DNA of 64,000 bases, from positions 1-64,000 of the forward strand of contig QZCP01000151.1 of assembly GCA_003956705.1 (NCBI GenBank), given 5' to 3'. The stretch's first letter is position 1. Every line of letters begins with the position of its first letter. The DNA comes from Brevipalpus yothersi. Its lineage: Eukaryota > Arthropoda > Arachnida > Trombidiformes > Tenuipalpidae. Below the pieces are notes generated by a model. The model was not told the origin of the DNA. It worked only from the letters and a program-made list of their open reading frames with translations, and searched no databases. Shown in pieces: positions 1-11,350 of the stretch. The position numbers were made by a program, and so were the translations under genes.

Positions 1-180
1 TCTTGTGTTTCAAGCCTGGGTACCAGTCGATCAAAATCAACTTATCTCTCTGCAAAAAAACTGGGCGTGAACCCAACATACTGATAAGATTATTTCATCT
101 TTCATGATTGATAAGATCAGATAAGGTATTTTTCATGCATCAAGTCTTGGTACAAATGAGTTCGAATCAGCATAGTTTCA
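1..180. repeat. GATAAG-rich dispersed repeat
   Basis: This stretch resembles 52450-52610 in the same orientation: lines with a TGATAAGAT core, a CATGATTGATAAGAT block and a GGTAC end occur in the same order. It also resembles single units of the tandem arrays at 21420-21790 and 53510-53990. No coding potential is convincing here. The open frame at 117-485 on the minus strand is low in complexity (acidic, Glu/Asp-rich end) and is not called as a gene. Confidence 0.55.
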
Positions 181-604
181 TCTCCTCTTCCACTCCCGTC
201 TACACCTCCATTATTCTCTTCTTCTTGTCTGTCATCCTCCTTCCCCTCAGTATGCTCTTGATCTTGACCCCAAGCGTGCTCATGTCTTGGTGATTCATGG
301 AATGGACTTGGAGAAATGAGAGGTGATAAAACGCTCAGTGAGTGAAAACTCTGACTGCGAAGCTCAGTATGACTGCTGCAGTCATCAGGACAGTCGCTAG
401 GGACCTGTTGATAGTAAGTAAAGAATTGTGTAAAGACTGGATTTAGTACGACATTTATCACAGACCTGAAAAGATGATCTACCAATTGATTCGCGATTGG
501 ATCTGTTGAACAATCTCTGCATGTCTTCTAACGAGGGATGGACCCTCAATCCTTTGTTCATCTATACTGTTACCAGCGTAAGTCGATAAAATTAAATGAT
601 GCGT

Positions 605-730
605 TGAGAGTTCTCTTTCTCAGCCTCTTTCTTTTTCCCTTTCTTTCTCTTTCTCCTCCTTCTACATCCACTACTCAAGGCAAAGGATTAGTGAAGAAAG
701 AGGAGAGAAAGAGAAAGAAAGAGAAGACGC
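605..730. repeat. Polypyrimidine/polypurine inverted tract
   Basis: A run of C/T (about 610-665) is followed after a short spacer by a run of A/G (about 695-728), so the strand can fold on itself with CTTTCTCTTTC pairing to GAAAGAGAAAG. It is a simple-sequence inverted repeat with no gene content. Confidence 0.5.
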
Positions 731-839
731 GCTCTATGCTAGCCAGAGCGTAGAGAACGGCCAGCGGAGCGAGCTGTGAGCTTCTCACCCTGGACACAAC
801 TCAGAATTCACTCTGATCTAACTGGCCCGTCGTATGACA

Positions 840-1030
840 GGCTTCTTCACTTGTCAATACATTTACCAGATTATTGCAATGATAACATTTTCCGCCCATT
901 TTTATCTGATTGATGTTCAAATTCCTGAGAATATTCAAAAAAATGTATTGGAGTTAGATCCATATAATCCACTTCTTCAAAGAGGTCTCTCCTTCTTTAC
1001 TCCTCTTCTATTCTTCTCTGTTCCCCTCTC
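840..1030 (+). repeat. Dispersed repeat shared with 10174-10340
   Basis: The block beginning ACCAGATTATTGCAATGATA and running through the TTTTTATCTGATTGATGTTC and CCATATAATCCACTTCTTC segments recurs in the same orientation at about 10174-10340, with roughly one change every seven or eight bases. At 10174 it directly follows a mariner-type terminus, so it may be flanking or subterminal sequence of another repeat family. Confidence 0.6.
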
Positions 1031-1344
1031 CCGAGGTCGAGGTCCTTGGTCCAATCAAGGTGTTAGAACGTTGGTACTGTTATCCCTTGACCCACTTAAG
1101 ACCAAAATTCAAGAGTACAATTATCGCGTTTTTTTTCAAAGATCACGCTGGATCAAACAGGTTTCGCAATTCTGAGCTAGCGCAAATGATAGCCCTTTTT
1201 GTCTACTACTCTCTGCTAAAAAAATCAAGTTTCCTTGTTCGATGATTGTCATTGTCATTTGAGCTTGTGGAAACCTCATCTCGAAGTCTCAATGCATTAA
1301 GTCTGAATGACATCTCCTTATTCCATTTCATGTGCTATCTCTGA

Positions 1345-2235
1345 ATTCTATCTTCTACTAGTTGCCACTGGGAGCGGACTATCTGAGCGAGACATTGAAA
1401 TTCTTAGAAAAGAGATAAGCCACTTATTTGAACACCAAAGTGACAATGACTCATTCGATTTGAGATGAACATTAAGAATTCTAGTGACTATCACCAATAC
1501 GAAATGAATTAGGGTCACTTCATATAGCCCTTGAGTGACCATGACTAATACGATAGACGTCAGGGCCGCTTGATCTGACCAGTATTCAACGGAGGGGTCA
1601 TGGGTCAATGGCGAAGAAGAGTATGAAAGTCCGGGATTCTTTCTTGGGATCTAATTCATTTCGTGGGCATCACAATGGCAACAACGAGGACAACTGAAAT
1701 CATCTATGGCAGCATTCATCCTCCTCTGAGGGTCCCGTCCGGTGAGTGGATGCTAGATTATTGGAGTAACGATTCACCAACTTTGAGCAATAGTGGGAAA
1801 AGCACCATAATAGAGAGTTCGAGGGTAAGTTTGCATCTCTCCTACAAAGATTTCCTCTGAACTCTTGTTCATAACTAGTTGCCGCTGAGAGCGGACTGTC
1901 TGAGCGAGCTATTGAAATTCTTGTAAATGATACGACTCACTCATTTGGACACTCAAGTGACAATGACTAATATTTTTCGCAATTAGGATTTAGCCTTCGA
2001 CTATCACTTATATGAAATGAGTCAGGGTCACTCGATATAGCATTTGAGTGACCATGACTGATAGGATATGAGTCAAGGCCATTTGATCTGACCAGTCTTC
2101 AATGGAGGAGGGGTCATGGGTCATTCTCAATGGGAAAGAGGAGTATCTAAACCTGAGACCTCTTCTTGTAATCTCATTCATTTCTCGGACATCACAGAGC
2201 AAGAACGGCAAGAACCACACTCATCGATGGTAGGC
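1345..2235. repeat. Two diverged direct copies of a dispersed repeat
   Basis: Two related stretches, about 1360-1700 and 1880-2235, share the same order of segments: a CTAGTTGCC-ACTG-GAGCGGACT start, a TGAGCGAG stretch, CACTCAAGTGACAATGACT-like text, a GTCATGGGTCA block and an AAGAGGAGTAT block. An inverted copy lies at 52010-52400. No reading frame in them looks like a conserved protein. Confidence 0.6.
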
Positions 2236-2445
2236 CATATCCTCCCTTGAGAGTTGCCCGTGGTGAGAGAATAGATGAGCGGAGTAGCAATCCCAGAACC
2301 TCGAGTAAAATTGGGGGTACTACAATATTTGAGAGAGTAAGAGTAAGTTTGCATCATTTCTATCATGATTTGTTCTGAATTTTTGTTGATGATTATTTTT
2401 TTCTCCTTTTTTTTCCCCGTTTTTTCCTTATTTTTTTCATTCCAG

Positions 2446-2847
2446 GAGCAGACCGTGACCGTTAGAGTAAGCGATGACGATACCGATTGGCCAGCAAAGA
2501 TTCATGGTTTTGTTAGGCTCGAGGGTGGGGGAGTGGAAGCCATTGGATCATTTCCAGAGAAATATCGTATACTCATGTGAGATGTGGATCCAGGGGAAGC
2601 AGAATTAAAATAAAATTCTCGTGATGATCCCATGAAGTATCCTTTCATTGATGAGCCTCGGAAAGAGACGAAGAGTAAGAGGCAAACACATGGTAAGAGG
2701 CAATATCAATGCCCATATTGTACCTGTGTTTTTCGTCCTGGTGGAATCTCGGATCTCAAAACACATATGAATGGTCGGCCAAAGGAAGAAGGAGCTCCAG
2801 CATGCGGGATTAGAAAAGAGTTGGAACCTATGATCAATGAAAAATGA
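2446..2847 (+). pseudogene. Transposase-associated zinc-finger gene remnant
   Basis: A pyrimidine tract ending in CCAG (2444-2445) looks like a splice acceptor. The frame behind it encodes a segment (WPAKIHGF, then AIGSFPEKY) that closely matches the translation at about 19025-19120, just before the ISL2EU-like transposase core. The same frame continues past a TGA (2578) and a TAA into 2632-2847, which encodes a basic protein with a C-x2-C ... H zinc-finger-like pattern (CPYC, then LKTHM and a later Cys). I read it as a 5' fragment of a gene of the same transposon family, broken by stops or missing introns. No function beyond DNA binding is suggested. Confidence 0.45.
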
Positions 2848-2879
2848 GAGGATGCCAAACTCAAGCCCATACTCATAAA

Positions 2880-4430
2880 TTCTAAATAAATAGATTTTTT
2901 AATAATTATAATTTTTTGTATTCCCCCTAAAAAGAGGTAAAGAATAAAATGCCTCGTTCCAACATTGCACTGAATTTGATTATATTTGACTCAATGCTAT
3001 CCAAATCCGTCAGGAAATGACAGTGATTTTTGACAGTGATTTCAACACTGTCCTCCAACACTTTTCCATATGGCACCCTAATCAAGTGACTCAATATTTG
3101 GAGAGAACTTATTGGATGAATCAGAATATCGGTGTGTATATGTTCATCATGAGTTTATTCAAAAATTCTTGAGAGGTTCAGAAATTATAAAATAAATATC
3201 AAAATTATCATGAATGTAAGAATTCATCTAGCTAGATATTCGTCGATGAATTCTTTCCTCTCATCGAATTCTCTCTTGCAAAATATCTTCGCAAATTTTT
3301 TCTCACTATGAGATTTCAAGAGGACCGAAGGAGGAGGTGCACCACCCATAGGGCAATTTGCAAAGATTCTTGATCTCAATGAAAAGCATATTTTTGGTTG
3401 AAATAATATTGAATCTTGGCTGTCAAATGATTCATTGTGATGATATTCGTTATAATTCATCATTCTAGAGACATTTCCAGAAAGTTCAACCCAACAGATA
3501 TCTGAATGGGTACCAATGAGGTTTCTATCGGATTCATATAGAAGTCTTTTCAGGCCAGAACTCGCTACGTGTCTGTTTTTCAGCAATTTATCAGCCAAGA
3601 ATTGGTCAATTTTCCATTTTGATAACATTACCAGAAAGCTCAGCTCAATAGATATCTGAATGGGTACCGATGAGGCTTCTTTCGAATTCGTATAAAGGCC
3701 ACTCCAGGCCGGAACCCACTACGGGTCTGTTTTTCCGACAGTTTAGCCCACTAAAACCCAAAAATTCCTCAATTTGATAGTGTTTTCTGAAAGCTGAGTA
3801 CATTTGCAATCAATATAGATATCCATAAGATCGAATTAGACTTTAATCGAAGCGATCTCATGCGGAAACTCCAAAAAACGCGTTTTCTATTGTTTTGAAT
3901 GTATATCATCTCCGGCACCACTTCCATCTCCGAATAACCAAGTTTTCTGATGTATTCTGAAAAGATCTATCCAAAAACTGTGTTTCATACTGCCTCAAGG
4001 CCGTTTTGAGTACGTTCATGGAGAAAAACCATATTTTTGAATGGTTTTTTGTCTATATTCTAGCCCGCACCATTTTTGAGCTCTCTTCAAGGCTCAAATG
4101 ACAGAGTAAATAAGGAGATAAATCATTACAGCTAGGTTTGATCCTGCTTCCAGAAGGAAAAGAGCATTTTTCATTCGAAAAACTATATTTTTGGCGATAT
4201 TCCAGGGTTTTCTGTGTATTTTTGAACGGAAAACGTGATCTCAGCTCAGAATCTTGGAATATCTATCTTGAACAAGTAGTGTGCAATCCATCTATTCTAA
4301 TTCCAACGAAGTTCTGAAAAAGTTCTAACGACTAGAACAATCCGTCGATAACTCGAAAACCAAGAATCGGGTCGAATTTTTGATGACAGACTTGGATTTC
4401 TCGTTCGAGGTTACCCCCGGAACTGAAAAA
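2880..4430. other. Non-coding stretch with a short tandem repeat
   Basis: About 1.5 kb without a convincing gene. At 3470-3800 a unit of about 154 bases is repeated a little over twice; both full units carry an AGATATCTGAATGGGTACC core and a CGGGTCTGTTTTTC-like segment. The minus-strand open frame at 3224-3628 lies across this repeat and is probably chance. The 3800-4430 part is unique-looking AT-rich sequence. Confidence 0.5.
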
Positions 4431-4439
4431 AAATAATAA

Positions 4440-6302
4440 TGGGCCAAAATGGGATACCTCCTTTCCTAGCCTTTTGACAACCGAGAGAGCAACATATGTT
4501 AGACCCAGGGCAGCCTCATTTTCTCCAATGTCAACAGCTATTTCCTGGGAGTTAATCCTTCTGATTCATGGATGGTAATTGAGTGAGCTAGAGCTAGAGG
4601 AAATTGTTATCTCGTGTAAGTGGCCCCTCCTCTGAGAAAACTCTTGGTGAGTGGTGCAACAGGGAAGACATTGTCATATACGGGGCCTCTACAGCGTGTC
4701 CCAGATTAATATTACCTATTTCAAACTTTAATAACTTTTGAATGGGTTGTGATATCTTGATAATTCTTCCAGCTCCTTGAAGGAAAAATGTTTAAATTTC
4801 ATGAAGAGATTATAATCTTCTCTAGGGAAATCACCATTTGAGAGATTATCCAAGAGCCGTCTGAATACAGATGAACTCTCTCTTTGAAGATGACAGGTTT
4901 CCAATCCGATGAACTGTTGGAATGAGCTGGAAGCTACTAAGCCATCTTGGATATCTTGATTCCTGCATGGATTCTTACTATACAAAGCAGCGTCTTTGAC
5001 TGGTGGTAGCTGCCGAAAATCACCGATGAGGAAAACGTGTAGACCGCAAAAAATTCATCATCATGTGTGGGTTGCATTTCACGACTTCTTCCATCAACTT
5101 TCCCAAACAGTCTGCCTCCAACCATGGATATCTCATCAGTTATCAGAGATTCACGATACATTAGCCGAATTCCCATGAGATGCTCACCATTAAGAGGTTG
5201 TAGAAAATTAGATATCGATATGTGGAAAGTAGAATGGATTGTGCTACCGCTGATATTGTTAGCAGCTCCTTCAGTAGGGGTACAGACCATGATACTCTTA
5301 TCGCCAAATTGTCGCTGTACTCTTGCGATTATTTCCATAATGAGAGTACTTTTGCCTGAGCCAGCTTAACCTTATATCGCCATTTTTTTATTTGAGAATC
5401 ACGACTTTGTCTTGTGACTCTAGCATTTTGATCTCTATTTTGTAATTTGTGGAACTGTGAATCAAGTATTCTGAGTACTCGCTCTCGATCCGGACTGAAT
5501 CGCAATTGAGATGGACTTTGCTGCCTACCATTTGGGTTTCTTCTCTGTTTGAATGTGCGAGAAAAAGTTCTCACGTGGCCAATTGATGAACTGTCGACTG
5601 TGTCCCATTCATGTGATTGGTCTATCAATCTGAAACCAATATCTACTCCTTTGTTGATTGGCCCAGCTGCAGCGTTTGTCATGTAAGGCTCAACCGTCTC
5701 ATCATCACCATGGGGGAGTTCGATGGAAGGATCATCATCAACAGGAAAATCAAGCTCCTCGCGACTTCGAATGTTCAGATACGTATATAGTGCTTGCCAA
5801 GGTTCTTTCTCATAGATGCCAAGCAGTAGAATGAAAGGTTGAGAGCGAAATGCACAATTCAGTGCACACTGTTGCAAGTAATACTTCTCATCATTCTCTC
5901 CATCTCCTGTTAACTTTAATTGTGGGAAAACAAGGACAATAGCTGCTTTTGCTCTGTGTTTGAACTGCCCTGATCCATCGATGTAAACGATCTGTGCAAA
6001 ATAGTAAAGTATCATTGAACTCATGCTATTGGTCCTTTCACAATACTTTTGAACCAAAGTGCAGGACTGTGGTCTTCCATCCTCGTTAACATGCTCAAGT
6101 CTCTCCCATTGATCTTCTCGTATCACTAAATTGATGGAGGGTCTGGATGATTTGAAGAGAGGCCAACCCATCACGATGTGCATGACCTGTTGAGCTGAGT
6201 AGTCTCTCTCTCCCATGGTACTGCATAAAAACGCTGTATCATGGACTCGGCTGGAGTTTCACTCCTGGAAGCACCGAGGATCTGTTTGATATTGTCAGAA
6301 TA
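4440..6302 (-). pseudogene. Helitron helicase (PIF1-like) part, decayed
   Basis: Minus-strand translation gives the PIF1/Helitron helicase motifs in order, in several frames. The Helitron motif ERDYSAQQVMHIVMG is near 6200. A Walker A AGSGKST is at about 5348-5366, offset in frame from the upstream segment. Motif Ia (CTPTEGAANN) is near 5270, motif II DEISM near 5130 and motif III GDFRQLPP near 5020 (another frame). The C-terminal TIH-ESEGL and GLTYVALSRV motifs are at about 4580 and 4490. At least three frameshifts and stops separate them, so it is dead. In Helitrons this domain unwinds DNA for rolling-circle transposition. The N-terminal half lies beyond the mariner-like insertion at 12998-14410. 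Confidence 0.85.
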
Positions 6303-6430
6303 CAGGGTGTTTCAGAGTAATTTAACGAGTTTGAAATGATTATATCTTGAGAACCCTTCAGAAAATTTTGGAAATTCTTTCGATATTGTACAGCAAAAAT
6401 GTGTAGGTTTTGTTTGCCATAAGTTTTAGA
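6303..6430 (+). repeat. Left terminal inverted repeat
   Basis: CAGGGTGTTTCAGAGTAAT begins the element directly after a TA. It matches, as inverse, the ends at 12870-12997 and 10045-10172, and directly the copy at 56436. A shared subterminal block (TGATGACATTTTTGGAATCC) follows at about 6430 and again at about 56650. Confidence 0.8.
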
Positions 6431-7489
6431 GATGATGACATTTTTGGAATCCTCATAAAATTCGCATCCTATGAAGTCGGTCCGAGATCAATAAGCTAAG
6501 AGATGAGAGAGCTAGGAACTAAACTCTTCGAATCATCTATGGAGTTTTTGGACAGGAGAACTGCTGTTATGACAGCTCGAGATGACTTCTCCTCAATGAT
6601 TAACCTGAAACTCATCATTTTGATGAGAAACTGACAGTAAAATTCGCAGGAGAAGCGATTTCCCCCTCTCAACTAGTATCCATTTTTCCCGATCTTTGAC
6701 CTCTCATAAAACACTCACTCAAGGGTTTTCGAGTGAGCATTCATATCACAAGAGCTGATAGGATGCCTCTTCGATCAAATCCCTCTTTTCGATAATCCCG
6801 AATTTATTGTCTTTTCTGATAACGTATGGATCATGAATGAGATAACCATGCTCAGAGAAGTGGTTTCAAGGCTCAGAGAAGCCTGGATAGGATGCTCAGA
6901 GGTTTGATTCATTGAGATGAGTAGGTTGAGTCCTTCTCCGTTCATCAGATCATGCATAGAATCCTAGAACCCAATTTGCGTTCAAACAATCTTATAGGAG
7001 AAGCAATGAAATTATTTTTTCCAGGAATTTCGGGCATGATAAGAAATTTCCAGGACAAAATGAGTCTGATTCCCGATTTTGAAGCTATTTCCATCCCTCA
7101 AGTGGTGATGAGAGCCCTCAAGTTTGGTTGATAGTGATTAAGTTCGATCTCCCGCTCTTTCATCTCTTATCTTATCGATCTCGGACTAACTTAATAAGAT
7201 GTGATTTTTCATGAGAATCATAAAAATGTCATCACTTAGTCAAAATTTCACCTACCAGCCGAGGTATTCTAAAGGACAATGGTCAAAACTGCCCCCTCTC
7301 AGATCTTGATGAAACTTTCTCACCAGATGTTATCAGGTGTGATAAGACCAAAAATCAGATTGATAATTTTCCATGACTCATAACTCCAGAGATATGACAA
7401 TTTTCTCATTTTCGAAGAAAGTTCATCATATCGAGTTAAGAATGGTATCATAGGTTTTCTTATCAAATTTTTGATTAGATAAGATATGA

Positions 7490-8350
7490 CTCATCTTACA
7501 TATGTTGCTGGAAGCTAGATAAAATCCACTTTTGGCGCTCTATCTCGAGAACCAGAGGATCTATCTCTGATATGATAACATTTTCTTATCACTTGCAAAA
7601 AGTTTGATAAGATAACGTATCAGTCAGCTGGGGAATCCTCAAAAAAAAAATCAACGTGCTGAAAAAAGGGCTCTGACCCCCAAATTTTCTTGTTGCTATA
7701 ACAACACTCACAAGAAGTGTGATAAGATAACATATGACTCATACCTGGACTATTGAGAGAAATTGGTCAGAAACAGCTTTTCATGGTATTTCTCGAAAAT
7801 AGAAGATAAAAACCAGAAACCGATAGCATTTTCCTATCACTCATCAAAAACCTGATAAGATAAAATATAACTCATAAATAAATTGTGATTAAAAGTCACT
7901 GGTGCTAAAAAAAGTGTCCTGACCCTCGGATAACCTTGGTGCTCCTGAGATCCTCATCGAAAATGTGATAAAATGATGTATGACTCATACCCAAAATTTC
8001 GGTAGAAGTTGGTCGAAATTGAGTTTTTATTCCTCAAGATGGGAAAAAATTCGAAGATCAACTCTAAAATCGTTTATCACAAGAGGGCGTGTTTTTTGAC
8101 GGAAATTATAATGATGAGTAATTTTTTCTCAATTAGGCGGATCCAAAAATATACTTTTTTCAGAAATCCGTTTCCATGAATTCTTCGTCTATGGGGGAGT
8201 GAAAAGCTTTTTCTATAAGAAAATCATTGAGGTTCATGACATCTTCATTTCCTCTCAGTTGGTCGTTGGTCGGCGGAGAGGTAAGATCTCTTCCTTCTGC
8301 ATTACAGATTGGATAGGAGTAGTTGCCTGGACGACCGCAGTTGCGCATTA
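7490..8350. repeat. Left arm of long inverted repeat
   Basis: This arm pairs with 10440-11350 in reverse orientation, with visible drift (roughly one difference per five or six bases). Both arms contain GTTGCTGGAAGCTAGAT-type and GATAAGATAACGTATC-type segments. Both arms also encode a relic of the same short protein. Here it is on the minus strand at 8160-8348, with an LRGNEDVMNLNDFL segment and SPIDEEFME. The other arm has LRKNDQVRRLIDFF and LPIDNEFME on the plus strand at about 10575-10670. I do not recognise the protein. Confidence 0.6.
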
Positions 8351-8409
8351 ACTAGTCTCTGGGAAACTACTCCTATCTCTGGGGACTAGTAGGGTCACAC
8401 CCAATTTCT

Positions 8410-9190
8410 CGTTTATTCATCGCGCCATCTATCGCGAATGCAATGATATTGGAAAAAATGTACCGATTTCGACGAATGATAGATCGATAAAAAAGGGAAA
8501 AGAAGGAAAAAAGATGGGATAGAGAGAGTGAGAGGGAAGGATGAATGTAGAAGAAGATAGTGAGAGGGGGAAAAGGGAAAGAGAGACAGAGCGTGAGGGA
8601 GGAAGAGAGAATATGAAGGTAGAGAGAGATAGAGAGTTGGAGAGGGGCAAAGAAGAGAAGAGAGATGGAAAAAGGAACAGAAGAATAGGAACCTCCAAGC
8701 CAAATGAAGATTATGGATCCGATTTGAATATATTCTTTTTCGTATATTTTCAGGAAATTAAATATTTTTCAGACGAAAATGGACGAGCGATGCTATAATT
8801 GTAATAATTTGATATATCCAATGAGAAACAAGGGATACAAGATCTATGACTTGGATGAGCCCACGCAGAGATTCTTCAACAGATAAAATCCCCAATCAAT
8901 TGGTGGATCATCTGTCAAGGTCTGCGAGAGATTTCGTACTCAATTCAGAAATTCATTGAGAAGCACTTCTGAGGCTCCGCCTCGTGACGAGCCGGGACCC
9001 TCTGGCACCCAATTTTCATCTTGCGCAGTACAGAGTAGAAATGAAGAGGTAATGAGAACAAATAATTTTTCCCTTGTCATGATCCAACAATCCTTTGTTT
9101 ATGATCAATAGGTCCCCCAGGACTGCTCTGAGATTAGCAGTAGTGATACCGAGCTTCTCAGTTCACCGAGAGGAATATTGCTTTGGGTTG
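8410..9190. other. Core between arms, purine-rich and undefined
   Basis: 8500-8670 is a strongly purine-rich tract (GAGAGAGG-type) with long but low-complexity open frames on both strands. A short frame at about 8780-8885 encodes a Cys-x2-Cys-containing peptide (MDERCYNC) that could be an exon tip but has no match I recognise. Nothing else here is supported. Confidence 0.35.
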
Positions 9191-9191
9191 G

Positions 9192-9437
9192 GATCCTGAG
9201 TGGTCTCCGAGGTCACCTGATATGACAACATGTGACTTTCACTTCTGGGGAACACTCAAGGATCGAGTGTATGGTCAGAGACATAGGAATCTCGATGAGC
9301 TTGAACATGGTATCTTCGAGCAAGTCTGATTATACGATGTTCAGATGGTCAGGAACGCTTGCTTGAGCGTCAGAACACGATTCGAGGATGTCATCAGGAT
9401 TGAAGGAGGGCATTCACAATTTGCACGGGGAAAGTAA
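9192..9437 (+). pseudogene. Mariner-like transposase C-terminal remnant
   Basis: The frame from 9192 encodes WSPRSPDMTTCDFHFWG, followed by a LKDRVYG stretch and a LDELE helix. This is the hallmark of the DD34D-type transposase family common in arthropods, where the Asp in PRSPD(L/M)TPCDFF is part of the catalytic triad. A TGA near 9327 interrupts the frame, which then runs on to a TAA at about 9435. The N-terminal two-thirds is not visible. It matches the TA target and the terminal repeats of the surrounding element, so it is probably that element's own dead transposase. Confidence 0.75.
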
Positions 9438-10044
9438 TTGTTCTCCATACACGTGATCAAGTCAACACCATTATTTCAAAGTCTATGGAGACTTTGAAAG
9501 CTCATATTCTCATTGTTTTCGCGAAAATTTCATAAAATGCCACATAAATCGATGGGTTCTCGTGGTATTAACAACATTCAATCAAAAAATTGGGTTTTCA
9601 TCATTTTTCTGGAAGTTATACCACTTTCGATTCGTGTTAGCACCATTAAGATTCATGTTAGCACCACCTATTTTAAGTCTATGGGAGGTTTGACCCTCTC
9701 TGATTTCTGTCTCAATGAGAAAATTCAATCAAATATCAGATAATACGGAAGCATTCCAGTGTCTTAACACTCTCCTATTGGAATCCGTCCAAATTTTCCA
9801 TTTTTCAAGATTTAGACAAAGTTCAAATTGTGTTAGCACCATCTAATAGGCTTCCCACGTTAAAAAAAGGTATAACATAACTTTTTTATTTCTTATCTTA
9901 TCGATCTCAAACCAGCTTTATTAGATGTAATTTTTTATGAAAATTCCAAAAATGTCATAATTTTGTGGAAACTCGGCCCACCAGCTGAGATATCCTAAAT
10001 TCCCACTTTGGACCCTGTTATCTATCCTGCAAGTTCATCGGACT

Positions 10045-10172
10045 CTCTCGAAACTCATGGCAAACAAATCTTACACATTTTTACTCTAAAGTATCGAAAT
10101 TTTCAGAATTCTACGAAGGGTCCTCGAGATATAAGCGTTTCAAACTCGGTATATTACTCTGAAACACCCTGT
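10045..10172 (-). repeat. Extra internal mariner-type terminus
   Basis: Reading toward 10172 the sequence closes with GTATATTACTCTGAAACACCCTG, truncated here to its last part ACTCTGAAACACCCTG, the inverse of the 6303 end. The usual subterminal blocks (ACCAGCTGAGATATCCTAAA and ATGTCATAATTTTG) precede it at 9955-10000. It could pair with 6303 to make a 3.87-kb element that contains the transposase remnant. Confidence 0.7.
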
Positions 10173-10439
10173 TTACCAGATTAGTGCGGTTATAACATCT
10201 CTCGCCCATTTTTATCTGATTATTGTTCAAATTCTTGAAAATATAGAAAAAATGCATTGGGGTTGGATCCATATAATCCACTTCTTCGAAGAGGCCTGTC
10301 CTTCTAATCTCTCCTTCTATTCTTATCTGTTTCTTCCTTTCTATGCTCTTTTTTATCATATCTCTCATCCATCTTTTTGAGAAAACTGGCAAGTTCTCCC
10401 ACAAAAAATGAGCTTAATGTTTCAGACTTATTTATGAAA

Positions 10440-11350
10440 ATGAAAAAACGGGCGTAGTTTCCTGACAACTAGAGATGGGAGTAGTTCCTAATGGCCGCCA
10501 CAAGCAGCGAATCCAGTTGGGCGCGATTTATCCCGACCCAAACCGAGCAAAGAGGTGATCTCACCTCTTCAACGACCAACTGAGAAAAAATGATCAAGTC
10601 AGGAGGCTCATTGATTTTTTTCCAGAGAGATGACTTCCCACTCCCCATAGACAATGAATTCATGGAAAAAAATTCTGGAAAAAGTATATTTTTGGATTCG
10701 TCTTTTCGAGAGGAAAATTATTGATCATGAACATTTTTTCCACAGACCACGCCCCTTTGAGATAAACGATCTCAGAGCTAAAATTCGAGTTTTTTGTCAT
10801 CTTTGGAAGCAAAAACCCATTTTGCCCAATCCTCCCAATAATCTGGGTATGAGTCATACATCATTCCATCACATTTTCGATAACAATTTCAGGGGCACCA
10901 AGATTATCATGTGGTCATGACACTTTTTTCACCACCAGCAACTTTTTATTCCAACTTAGATATGAGTCATATCTTATCCTATCAGATTTTTGATAAGTGA
11001 TAAGAAAATGCAATCAGGTGTTGGCTTTCATGCTTTATCTCCAAGATATACCATGGAAACCCATTTCTCACTCACTTCTCCTAATAATCTGGGTAGGAGT
11101 CACATGTAATCTTATCAGATTTTTTGTGGGTATTGTCATGGCAACGAAAACATTCTGTGGTCGAGCCACTTTCTCTAGCACGTCAAGTTTTTCCGAGGAT
11201 TCCCCGGCTGATTCTCATCTTATCTTATCACACTTTTTGTGAGTGATAAGAAAATGTTATCAGAAATAGACCTTTTGGTTCTCGAGATAGAGCACAAATA
11301 GTGAATTTTAACTATCTTCCAGCAACATTCGGATGATGAGTCATACCTTA
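10440..11350. repeat. Right arm of long inverted repeat
   Basis: Reverse complement of the 7490-8350 arm with drift. See that entry for the shared segments and the shared short protein relic. The following 11350-12870 is filled with the GATAAGAT/GATGAACTT dispersed family also seen at 21890-22085, 49600-49900 and 54060-54260. Confidence 0.6.

Noticed and set aside
117..485. Minus-strand 122-codon open frame
   Set aside because: Low-complexity acidic sequence overlapping a dispersed repeat, with no family or splice support.
8413..8800. Overlapping open frames on both strands rich in Ser/Leu or Glu/Arg
   Set aside because: Translations of a purine-rich simple-sequence tract.
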